Positions 1-7,790 of a stretch of 26,509 bases of DNA are shown piece after piece. The position numbers were made by a program, and so were the translations under genes. Position 1 is the stretch's first letter. Every line of letters starts with the position of its first letter. The stretch spans positions 1 through 26,509 of the forward strand of contig JAYRWN010000185.1 in the NCBI GenBank assembly GCA_041917975.1, written 5' to 3'. The stretch is from JAYRWN01 sp041917975 (lineage in GTDB: Bacteria; Bacteroidota; Bacteroidia; Chitinophagales; Saprospiraceae). The notes under the pieces were generated by a model. It saw only the letters and a list, made by a program, of their open reading frames with translations. It searched no databases and was not told the DNA's origin.

Positions 1-468
<468 letters not shown>

Positions 469-561
469 TTCCTTTTTTCTTTAAATTTATGCTGACAAAT
501 GATCTTTTAGTTCTCCTCCTGTTTTTTAACATTTAAAATATAACTCTTCGGAGTTAAAGAT

Positions 562-672
562 AATGGTGGCTATAGCGAGGGGGTTCACCTCTTACCATTC
601 CGAACAGAGAAGTTAAGCCCCTCCACGCCGATGGTACTTGGGTTACACCTGGGAGAGTAGGTAGCTGCCAAC
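562..672 (+). rRNA. 5S ribosomal RNA
   Basis: The core CCGAACAGAGAAGTTAAGCC, followed by CGCCGATGGTACT and GGGAGAGTAGGT, is the standard 5S sequence. The ends pair as helix I: TGGTGGC (564-570) with GCTGCCA (664-670), including two wobble pairs. It follows the 23S gene by about 95 bases, so the two are cotranscribed. End positions are good to a few bases. Confidence 0.96.
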
Positions 673-686
673 CTTATATCTTTTTC

Positions 687-719
687 AAAAAAGCCTTGGT
701 TTTACCCGGGCTTTTTTTG
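687..719 (+). terminator. rho-independent terminator of the rRNA operon
   Basis: A nine-base perfect stem, AAAAAAGCC (687-695) with GGCTTTTTT (709-717), is followed by a further T-rich run. It sits about 15 bases after the 5S gene, where the rRNA operon should end. The remaining sequence to the next gene (720-950) shows no other gene. Confidence 0.85.
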
Positions 720-893
720 TTTTTATACTTTCCCTTTAATTCAATTTTCCTGGAGAATAACTAGGCTCAGCTCTAGCAAAATCTCCTTTTTTTATAATCA
801 GGTATTTAAAAAGAGACTTGGGTTAAGTGGTACACACTTTGGGTCAGGTCGGTAAAAAACTAATTTTAAAATATACTTCAACTCGGTGTACGC

Positions 894-927
894 TTTGCTC
901 CGACGAGGCTTTTTTATCTTATCTTCG
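894..927 (+). promoter_or_regulatory. possible Bacteroidota-type promoter of rbfA
   Basis: TTTG at 894-897 and TATCTTCG at 920-927 resemble the Bacteroidota -33 (TTTG) and -7 (TAnnTTTG) boxes; one base of the -7 box differs. The 22-base spacing is slightly longer than the usual 19-21. It would give a leader of under 20 bases before the ATG at 951. This is a weak call. Confidence 0.3.
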
Positions 928-950
928 CAGGTAAAGAGCAATTCACCGCC

Positions 951-1334
951 ATGTCTTCTATCCGTCAGAAACAATTATCTGAAAATATCAAACGAACCTT
1001 TTCTTTGTTTTTGCAAGAAGAGGGCCGCTATATGTATGGCCAGCAAGCCTTTGTTACGGTGACCAATGTAATCTTGTCGGCTGATTTGGGCATAGCAAAA
1101 ATATATCTAAGCGTTTATAACACTGAAAATAAACAAGAGGTAATTCTGCATCTGGAAGATAACTATGCTCATCTAAAACGAGTTATGGGCCAAAAGCTTA
1201 AAAGTCAGATGCGACGTATTCCTGAGTTTTCATTTTTTTTGGATGATACATTGGATGAAATGTACCGTTTAAAGTCCTTGTTTAATCAATTGCATGCGGA
1301 CCATCAAATGGGCGATGGAAAAGAAGAAGAGTAA
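951..1334 (+). CDS. rbfA: 30S ribosome-binding factor RbfA
   Basis: RbfA is a small KH-fold cytoplasmic protein that binds the immature 30S subunit near the 5' end of 16S rRNA and helps its late maturation and cold adaptation. The 127-residue length is normal for the family. Visible family features are an N-terminal helix (SSIRQKQLSENIKRTFSLFL), the central strand region with SADLGIAKIYLSVY at about residues 43-56, and the typical R-x-I-P-E-x-x-F-x-x-D-D-T-L-D segment at about 89-103. A charged tail (GDGKEEE) ends the protein. The ATG at 951 begins the conserved part directly, so this start is preferred. The gene stands alone between the rRNA operon and a convergent gene. Confidence 0.93.
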   Translation: MSSIRQKQLSENIKRTFSLFLQEEGRYMYGQQAFVTVTNVILSADLGIAKIYLSVYNTENKQEVILHLEDNYAHLKRVMGQKLKSQMRRIPEFSFFLDDTLDEMYRLKSLFNQLHADHQMGDGKEEE

Positions 1335-1390
1335 ATACTGATTCAACTTTTTCTATTTAAATAAATAAATTGTGCAGTATTGTTTGGACC

Positions 1391-2032
1391 TCAATAAAAC
1401 ATATATTGCCCATATAATCCAATAAAATACCCTTGCATGTTTTTTACTTTCGCATCAGAATAAATGCTTTTGCTTGCATCAAACAACAGGCTTAGGGAGC
1501 GCGAAAACCGAAAACCAAGCGCCATGTTTTGATTGATAAAATAAGCGCCACCGACAACGACAGATAAATCCCTGTTATTCATTTCAGGAATTAATTGAGT
1601 AAATAAGATCTCCCCCTCCGCATCATCGATGGCCTGAACTTTAGTGAGTCGTCCTAATGATGCCCCGCCGAACAATTGTAAACGGTATAATTTGCGAAAG
1701 GGATTGTACCAATCTTTAATGGCTAAAAGCAAGTTTATTTCAGCATAATCTGCTTTGATGGAACGGGTTTTCATCAGAGTATGGCGACCTTTATTTTCCG
1801 AGCCTCGTCGATTGTATAAAAGTTCTATTTGGAATTCAAATTTCTCGGTGATAATGGCTGATGATCGTAATCCCCCGAAATAACCGGAATGATCATACCC
1901 CTGCATATTATCCCCATCTATCTGAGATAATGAAAGACCACTAAGCACACCAATCCTAAAACGACTCTGATCCTGACCCTGAGCAAGCCAGGGCAGTAGT
2001 AGGAAAAACAGGCAGATGTGTGGACGGGTCAA
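1391..2032 (-). CDS. outer-membrane beta-barrel protein (PorT-like family)
   Basis: A predicted exported protein of 213 residues. A hydrophobic signal peptide (ICLFFLLLPWLAQG, about residues 6-19) is followed by alternating polar and hydrophobic strands with glycine and aromatic positions, ending in LYGQYMFY; a terminal aromatic is typical of beta-barrels. The pattern GVLSGLSLSQIDGDNMQGYDH near the N-terminus resembles the outer-membrane beta-barrel family that includes PorT (PF13568-like). The only start that keeps the signal peptide is TTG at 2032, because an in-frame stop lies four codons upstream. It converges on rbfA. Whether it acts in type IX secretion, as true PorT does, cannot be told from sequence; many paralogues have other unknown roles. 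Confidence 0.65.
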   Translation of the reverse strand: MTRPHICLFFLLLPWLAQGQDQSRFRIGVLSGLSLSQIDGDNMQGYDHSGYFGGLRSSAIITEKFEFQIELLYNRRGSENKGRHTLMKTRSIKADYAEINLLLAIKDWYNPFRKLYRLQLFGGASLGRLTKVQAIDDAEGEILFTQLIPEMNNRDLSVVVGGAYFINQNMALGFRFSRSLSLLFDASKSIYSDAKVKNMQGYFIGLYGQYMFY

Positions 2033-2140
2033 TGGTAAAAATTAATCCGTGGTCTGTGAAATTAACATTAAGAATGTTGGTGTACAAACATCTGACCGCA
2101 TTTTTTTTTGACCCGGATGTACTTAGTCTTAAAGACACAT

Positions 2141-2458
2141 ATGAATTATTCATATCTTTACAATAAACTCCAGCTTGTGGAACCAAAATTTAACAAAAAA
2201 TCTCTCGAAAACCTGGAGGCTATTTATCAAGATTTAGGGTATGCCATTCGTTATGAAAAGGGCACATTCCAGAGCGGATTTTGTGTGTTGGAAGATCAGA
2301 AAATTGTATTGATCAATAAGTTTTTTGATGTTCATGGCCGGGTATACAGTTTATTGGATATCCTAAATCAACTGAAGGTGGAGGTGACCGAACTTTCTGA
2401 AGAAAATCGTAAACGGTGGATAGCTTTTAAGCCCTGGTTAGCGGCTCATCCCATATGA
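2141..2458 (+). CDS. small conserved protein of unknown function
   Basis: A 105-residue protein, soluble by composition, with no signal peptide or membrane segment. From memory it resembles a small conserved protein family of Bacteroidota with the pattern LxxIYxxLGYxxRYEKGxFQSGxCxxE followed by INKFFDxxGRxxxLLxIL. No function is known to me. The ATG at 2141 is chosen because the conserved part begins there; a TTG at 2108 and an ATG at 2117 are in frame upstream. The stop overlaps the start of the next gene by four bases (ATGA), implying translational coupling with the PhnP-like hydrolase. The C-terminus is rich in Trp and basic residues (RKRWIAFKPWL). Confidence 0.7.
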   Translation: MNYSYLYNKLQLVEPKFNKKSLENLEAIYQDLGYAIRYEKGTFQSGFCVLEDQKIVLINKFFDVHGRVYSLLDILNQLKVEVTELSEENRKRWIAFKPWLAAHPI

Positions 2459-3219
2459 AGCTGGTCTTGTTAGGCACCGGCACTTCGCAAGGCATTCCTG
2501 TTATCGGCTGTACCTGTAAAGTGTGCACTTCAGCTGACCATCGTGACCATCGAATGCGCACCTCAGCCTGGCTGGAGTGGAGTGGAGTCCATCTGATGGT
2601 GGACATAGGTCCGGATTTCAGACAGCAAATGCTAAAATTCCGAGTTCCACGGGTAGATGCGGTATTAATAACCCATCATCATAATGATCATATCGCCGGA
2701 TTGGATGACATTCGGCCTTTTAATTTTAGCCAGCAAAGCAGTATTCCTATCTATGGATTAGCTTCAACACTGGATTCCATTAGTAAACGTTTTGATTATA
2801 TTTTTGAAGAAGAAAAATACCCTGGGGCGCCGGAATTAACTTTGCAAACCGTGGCGGCAGACTCCACTCTTACTATTGGAGATTTGTGTATCGAAACCTT
2901 ATTGGTTCATCATGGCACCTTGCCTATCCTGGGATTTCGCTTCGGGCCGGTAGTGTATTTGACCGATATCAAATATCTTCCTGATTTGGTAATAGACCGC
3001 ATTAAAAACTGTGATGTGTTGATTATTAATGCATTACACCATAATTTTCACCCCAGTCATTTAAACTTGGAGGAAGCTTTGTTGTTAATACATCGCATCC
3101 AACCGGGTGCAGCTTACCTCACCCACATCAGCCATCATATGGGCTTGTATCAAGAGGTCAGAGCGGCATTACCCAATGGAGTGCATTTAGGCTATGATGG
3201 ATTAACCATTGAGCTTTAA
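2455..3219 (+). CDS. MBL-fold metallo-hydrolase, PhnP-like phosphodiesterase
   Basis: A 254-residue cytoplasmic metallo-beta-lactamase-fold hydrolase. The metal motif is H74-x-H76-x-D78-H79, followed by AGLDDIRPFNF. The N-terminal LLGTGTSQGIP and the cysteines C19, C21 and C24 match PhnP, where three cysteines and a histidine hold a structural zinc. Further histidines lie in LVHHG, NALHHNFHPSHLN and THISHHMG. PhnP opens cyclic ribose phosphates in phosphonate use, but no phn genes are nearby. In Bacteroidota such proteins are usually annotated only as MBL-fold hydrolases, so the substrate is open. It starts within the stop of the preceding small gene, which suggests one transcript and linked use. 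Confidence 0.88.
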   Translation: MKLVLLGTGTSQGIPVIGCTCKVCTSADHRDHRMRTSAWLEWSGVHLMVDIGPDFRQQMLKFRVPRVDAVLITHHHNDHIAGLDDIRPFNFSQQSSIPIYGLASTLDSISKRFDYIFEEEKYPGAPELTLQTVAADSTLTIGDLCIETLLVHHGTLPILGFRFGPVVYLTDIKYLPDLVIDRIKNCDVLIINALHHNFHPSHLNLEEALLLIHRIQPGAAYLTHISHHMGLYQEVRAALPNGVHLGYDGLTIEL

Positions 3220-3251
3220 TTTAACAGCACGGTTAACCTAATTGACACGTA

Positions 3252-5276
3252 ATGAATTTACTGCATCTGGAAAAAAGCCCTTACCTGCGGCAGCATGCCA
3301 CCAACCCGGTCCATTGGAAACCGTGGGGAGATGAGGCCTTTGACTTAGCCAAACGAGGTAACAAGCCCGTATTGGTGAGTATAGGGTATTCCGCTTGCCA
3401 TTGGTGCCATGTCATGGAACACGAGTCTTTTGCCAATGCGACTACGGCAGCTTATATGAACCAACATTTTATATGTATTAAAGTGGACCGTGAGGAAAGA
3501 CCGGATGTTGATCATTTTTACATGGAAGCTGTTCAACTGATCGCTGGGTCAGGCGGGTGGCCATTAAATTGTTTTCTTACTTCGGATAAAATTCCATTTT
3601 TTGGAGGAACATATTTTCCACCGGTTAGTCGCTATGGTCGACCATCGTGGCTTCAAATCCTGGAGCGTGTACGGCAAATGTACCAGGAACAGCCGGCCTG
3701 GATCAAAGAACAAGGTGAGCGCTTACTTTCTGCTATCGGGGATCAAACAGCCTATCTGACTCAATCAGGTGGTCTGAGTACTGCTGATGCACGGGATCAT
3801 CTTGATCTTGCCGCACAACAATTATTACGACAGCTGGATAAAACATTTGGAGGTCTGGGCCAAGCACCCAAATTTCCTCAATGTGGAAGCTGGCAGTATC
3901 TGATGGCTTATCACCATTTTACTGGTAAATCAGAGGCTTTAGAGGCTGTAGAACTTACCATTCAACAGATGTATAGAGGGGGTATTTATGACCACCTTGG
4001 AGGAGGATTTGCCCGCTACGCTACAGATCGCCAATGGAAAGTGCCGCATTTCGAAAAAATGCTTTATGACAACGCACAACTGGTGATGGTGTTAGCGAAC
4101 TTACATAAGATAACCGGAAAATCGATATACCGCAGAATCGGGCAGGAGACTTTAGACTGTATAAAGAGGGATTTTACAAGTCCGGAAGGGGGCTTTTATG
4201 CTGCTTATGATGCCGATTCGGAGGGGGAAGAAGGGCGCTATTATGTATGGACGTCAGGAGAATTAGAAGCTATTCTGAAGGAAGATTTTAAGTGGTTTAA
4301 AGAAGTATATGACCTTCACCCGGAAGGCAACTGGGACGGAGAAAATATTATTTATTTAGCTGCTCGTACTAAGCTGGATGAAGCTGGTCCGGTATTGCCC
4401 GAACACATCAGCATAGAGCGGTGGACAGCGGCAAAAAAAAAGTTACTTGATGTCCGCAAATTGCGGATTTCTCCAGGGTTAGATGATAAATTTATTTTGG
4501 GCTGGAATGCACTCCAGGTGCAAGCTTATACCCTGTCATATCAGGCCTGGAAAGAGGCGGAGTATCTGCTACAGGCCCAAAAATCGCTCTTTTTTTTACA
4601 GCAGAATTTTTTGGACCCGATTTCGGGTAAATGTAGTCATCTGCCCAGAGATTATGGTCATACTATTGCAGCATTTCTGGATGATTACGCTCTGTATATT
4701 CAGGCGCTCTTGGAGGTCTATACCTGCACTTTTGAGCTAAACTATTTAGAAACGGCTCAACAGCTGGCCCAGTTCGTCATCAACGATTTTTATGATAGCG
4801 GCACAGGTCAGTTTTATGATCAGGCCGTTGACGAACGGCATTTGCCGCTGCCCCTACAAACACTTACTGACCAAAATACACCCAGCGGAACGGCGATCAT
4901 GGCACAATGTCTTTTACGCCTCTATTACCTGATCGGTGACCAGAACTATGCAGAAATCGGGCGTCGGGTGTTAAACAATATACTGCCAACCATAGGAAAA
5001 TACCCTTCGGCATTTGCACATTATGGTCTAACCTGGCTAAATGAGATCTCCGGCTGGAAGGAGGTCGCCGTGATTGGTCATGGTTGTATGGATCAAGCAG
5101 AAGAGTTGTACCCGCATTTTCTGCCAGAAATGGTGCTCATGGGGGCTGAGGAACCACAAATAAAATATCCGATGCTGGATAAACCCCAATGGAACGGGAT
5201 AAATATTTATTTTTGTCAAAATTTTTCTTGTCAAAAACCGGTTACGAACGTTAAAGAATTGATAGCTCTGTTCTAA
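3252..5276 (+). CDS. DUF255 thioredoxin-fold protein (YyaL/SPATA20 family)
   Basis: A 674-residue protein of the DUF255 family. The N-terminal thioredoxin-like domain (about residues 1-165) has the redox-type motif C49-H-W-C52-H-V-M, preceded by PVLVSIGYSA and followed by DREERPDVD and SGGWPLNCFLTSD. The remaining 500 residues form the long alpha-helical barrel expected for the family, related in fold to six-hairpin and AGE-type enzymes; GGGFARYATDRQWKVPHFEKMLYDN is a hallmark stretch. Length is normal. There is no signal peptide, so it is probably cytoplasmic. Biochemical function is not settled for bacterial members. It follows the PhnP-like gene by 32 bases and precedes the porP signal peptide by 30. 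Confidence 0.93.
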   Translation: MNLLHLEKSPYLRQHATNPVHWKPWGDEAFDLAKRGNKPVLVSIGYSACHWCHVMEHESFANATTAAYMNQHFICIKVDREERPDVDHFYMEAVQLIAGSGGWPLNCFLTSDKIPFFGGTYFPPVSRYGRPSWLQILERVRQMYQEQPAWIKEQGERLLSAIGDQTAYLTQSGGLSTADARDHLDLAAQQLLRQLDKTFGGLGQAPKFPQCGSWQYLMAYHHFTGKSEALEAVELTIQQMYRGGIYDHLGGGFARYATDRQWKVPHFEKMLYDNAQLVMVLANLHKITGKSIYRRIGQETLDCIKRDFTSPEGGFYAAYDADSEGEEGRYYVWTSGELEAILKEDFKWFKEVYDLHPEGNWDGENIIYLAARTKLDEAGPVLPEHISIERWTAAKKKLLDVRKLRISPGLDDKFILGWNALQVQAYTLSYQAWKEAEYLLQAQKSLFFLQQNFLDPISGKCSHLPRDYGHTIAAFLDDYALYIQALLEVYTCTFELNYLETAQQLAQFVINDFYDSGTGQFYDQAVDERHLPLPLQTLTDQNTPSGTAIMAQCLLRLYYLIGDQNYAEIGRRVLNNILPTIGKYPSAFAHYGLTWLNEISGWKEVAVIGHGCMDQAEELYPHFLPEMVLMGAEEPQIKYPMLDKPQWNGINIYFCQNFSCQKPVTNVKELIALF

Positions 5277-5306
5277 ACGCTTATTTTCATCTTTTAAAAG
5301 CAATAT

Positions 5307-6272
5307 CTGAAATCCCCCTTACTGATATGGTGCATTGGTTGGTCCTTGGTGTTGTCAGCTCAACAAGGGTTTCAGTCTTCCTTATTTTTTGGTCATCGCT
5401 ATTTACTCAATCCTGCCTATGCCGGGTTTGACCGGTCGCTTAGCATCACAGCCGGATATCGCAGCCAATGGGAAGGTGTCAGCGGACAACCCGTGAATCA
5501 GATCATCACGGCTCAAATGCCGTTGTATATTTTGCAAGGGGGGGTAGGAATGACTTTTGAAAACGAGTACATCGGTGCTGAACGCAACCTGCGATTGTCG
5601 CTTAGTTATAATTACATTTATGAAAATTCCTGGGGTTTTATTTCCGGAGGTATAAAGGCTGGTGTTATTCAGAAACGATTGGATGGCACCTTGTTAAGGA
5701 CACCACAGGGTACTTATGAAGGCAACATAGTGGACCATCAGGATCATGCTCTGGATGCTGCAGTCGCATCAGGTTTGGCCCCAAATGTCGGACTGGGTGT
5801 ATATATTATTTCTAACCTGGGAGAATTTGGCATAAGTATTGATCAGTTATCAGCGGGTAAGTTAAAGTTAGATAATACCGCAGCTACGAAAGTTAATGTA
5901 CAACCACAGATAAACTTGTATGCTGAATATTATTGGCCGGTTTTGGAAAGGTTATCCCTGTATCCTTCTGCTTTAATAAAAAGTGACTTTTTACAAACGC
6001 AGGCGGATGTGGTGATGCAGGCAACCTTTGATGAAAGGTACTATGCCGGATTGGGGTGGAGAGGCTGGAATGCACATAGTTTTGACGCAGCTGTAATACA
6101 TCTTGGGCTGAGGTTGGACCATCATTGGAAGGTTTATTACGCTTATGATGTACCGATTACAGGTATTGGCGGGGTAGGAAATGGTTCCCATGAACTAATT
6201 ATTAACTATAATCTTAACAAAAGAGTTGGATTAGGTTTGCCTCCGAAAACCATCTATAATCCATTGTATTAA
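5307..6272 (+). CDS. porP: type IX secretion system membrane protein, PorP/SprF family
   Basis: PorP/SprF proteins are outer-membrane beta-barrels linked to the type IX secretion machine. Family signs are LNPAYAGFDRSLSITAGYRSQW near the N-terminus, then NQIITAQMPL and GVGMTFENEYIGAERNLRLSLSYNY. The remainder is strand-rich with aromatic residues. The frame contains no ATG before the conserved part. Starting at TTG 5346 would leave only SAQQG of a signal peptide. Starting at CTG 5307 gives MKSPLLIWCIGWSLVLSAQQ, a complete signal peptide, and is 11 bases after an in-frame stop; I therefore use 5307 (321 residues). It lies directly upstream of gldK, the same order as porPKLMN in Porphyromonas. 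The symbol assumes orthology; the family has many paralogues. Confidence 0.85.
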   Translation: MKSPLLIWCIGWSLVLSAQQGFQSSLFFGHRYLLNPAYAGFDRSLSITAGYRSQWEGVSGQPVNQIITAQMPLYILQGGVGMTFENEYIGAERNLRLSLSYNYIYENSWGFISGGIKAGVIQKRLDGTLLRTPQGTYEGNIVDHQDHALDAAVASGLAPNVGLGVYIISNLGEFGISIDQLSAGKLKLDNTAATKVNVQPQINLYAEYYWPVLERLSLYPSALIKSDFLQTQADVVMQATFDERYYAGLGWRGWNAHSFDAAVIHLGLRLDHHWKVYYAYDVPITGIGGVGNGSHELIINYNLNKRVGLGLPPKTIYNPLY

Positions 6273-6404
6273 AAGTTGGCAAAATTTTTGTTTAAGACAA
6301 AATATGCTAGCCCGAACAAACGTTGAAACTACAATCTTAGACCAGACCGTAAAGTCAAAAATATCATTATCGCTAAATAAATTAATTAAGTTGTTGGTAA
6401 AGCT

Positions 6405-7646
6405 ATGAATAAAGAGAGAAAAATCGCGTTAGTCCTGGTGTTGTTGGCGATCATCGCTGTCGTAATGCCCAGTTGTGGCAAAAAAGACACTGGGCAATTG
6501 GTGGGTGTATTGGACCGCCCGAGTTGGAAAGGTATCAATCCATTTGGGATGGTTTATATCAAATCCGGTGTATATCATACTGGCAGCAATGATCAGGATA
6601 TATTCAACACATATGTACAAAAACCCAGACAGGTTTCCGTGGTGGGATTTTTTATGGATGAAACTGAAATCTCTAACAATGAGTATCGTCAATTTGTAGA
6701 GCATACGCGCGATTCTATCGCCCACACCATTATGGGAGATCTTACGCAGGATGACCTGGGTAATGAATACATAGACTGGGAACTTCCACTGGATTACAAT
6801 GACGAGACATTGAGCGAATTGTTCATTGCCTCCGAAGAGAGTTTAAGCGGATCACGTGAAATGGATTCGGAAAAACTCATTTATAAATGGAAAGAAATAG
6901 ATTGGCAACGGGCTGCGCGCAAGCAGTATAAATCCCGTCAAGAGCTGATTACAGAACATGAGACACCGATTTATCCTGACACGTTGTGTTGGATCAGGGA
7001 CTTCTCATATTCTTACAATGAGCCATTAACCCGTAACTATTACTGGCATCCGGCTTACGATGATTATCCGGTAGTCGGTGTGACCTGGGAAGCTGCCAAT
7101 GCGTTTTGTAACTGGAGAACCAATATGTGGAATTCCAACCGTCCGGACGAACGTCATTCGGAGGGTTTCCGGTTACCTACGGAATATGAGTGGGAATACG
7201 CTGCACGAGGTGGTCACGATTTAGCTACTTATCCTTGGGGTAGTTACTATTTACGCAATTCCAAAGGTTGTTTATTAGCTAACTTTAAACCTGGTCGTGG
7301 TAACTATGCTGATGATGGCGCGCAGTATACCACCAGAGTAGACCATTTTTTCCCTAATGATTACGGCTTGTATAACATGGCCGGTAATGTAGCTGAATGG
7401 ACCGTTTCGGCTTATTATGACAATTCAAACAGTCGCATCCATGATTTAAACCCGGATGTAAAATATACGGCTAAAAAAGATGACCCGGATGTCTTGAAAA
7501 GAAAAGTAATCCGCGGAGGTTCGTGGAAAGATATCGGGTATTATCTGCAGTGCGGTGTGCGCAACTGGGAATATCAAGATACGTCAAAATCCTATGTTGG
7601 CTTTCGTTGTGTGATCACGCACTTAGGTCGTACTCTGACAGATTAA
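6405..7646 (+). CDS. gldK: T9SS ring lipoprotein GldK/PorK
   Basis: GldK (PorK) is the outer-membrane lipoprotein that, with GldN, forms the periplasmic ring of the type IX secretion system. The 413-residue protein starts with a lipoprotein signal peptide; the lipobox is MPSC, with the acylated cysteine C24. Most of the rest is a formylglycine-generating-enzyme-like (sulfatase-modifying factor) domain: GFFMDETEISNNEYRQFV, PVVGVTWEAANAFCNW, FRLPTEYEWEYAARGG, NMAGNVAEWT, IRGGSW and VGFRC. The segment after IRGGSW lacks the catalytic cysteine pair of true formylglycine-generating enzymes, in keeping with a structural role. It begins gldKLMN, 132 bases after porP; a hairpin terminator directly follows its stop. 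Confidence 0.95.
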   Translation: MNKERKIALVLVLLAIIAVVMPSCGKKDTGQLVGVLDRPSWKGINPFGMVYIKSGVYHTGSNDQDIFNTYVQKPRQVSVVGFFMDETEISNNEYRQFVEHTRDSIAHTIMGDLTQDDLGNEYIDWELPLDYNDETLSELFIASEESLSGSREMDSEKLIYKWKEIDWQRAARKQYKSRQELITEHETPIYPDTLCWIRDFSYSYNEPLTRNYYWHPAYDDYPVVGVTWEAANAFCNWRTNMWNSNRPDERHSEGFRLPTEYEWEYAARGGHDLATYPWGSYYLRNSKGCLLANFKPGRGNYADDGAQYTTRVDHFFPNDYGLYNMAGNVAEWTVSAYYDNSNSRIHDLNPDVKYTAKKDDPDVLKRKVIRGGSWKDIGYYLQCGVRNWEYQDTSKSYVGFRCVITHLGRTLTD

Positions 7647-7668
7647 AAAACCTGAAATAGGTTTTTTA
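7645..7668 (+). terminator. hairpin terminator or attenuator between gldK and gldL
   Basis: A perfect nine-base stem, AAAAAACCT (7645-7653) and AGGTTTTTT (7659-7667), with a five-base loop GAAAT. It begins inside the gldK stop codon and ends in a six-T run, so it looks like an intrinsic terminator. The stem is mostly A-T, so termination may be partial, leaving gldLMN at a lower or separately set level. Confidence 0.65.
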
Positions 7669-7790
7669 TCTCAAAGCTTATAAAAAATGAATCTGCACCC
7701 CCCTTTGATTCATGTAGTTAGAAATCGATGTGTACAACATCATAAAGGAAAAGGTGTATATTTTCTATAACAAATTTAAAAACAAACGCA

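Noticed and set aside
1334..1381. Inverted repeat AATACTG ... CAGTATT between rbfA and the convergent gene
   Set aside because: Seven-base arms with a 34-base A/T-rich loop and no clear T-run; too weak to call a terminator.
1956..2186. A 76-codon minus-strand frame upstream of the beta-barrel gene
   Set aside because: It overlaps the beta-barrel signal peptide and the start of the conserved small gene, and has no recognisable protein features.
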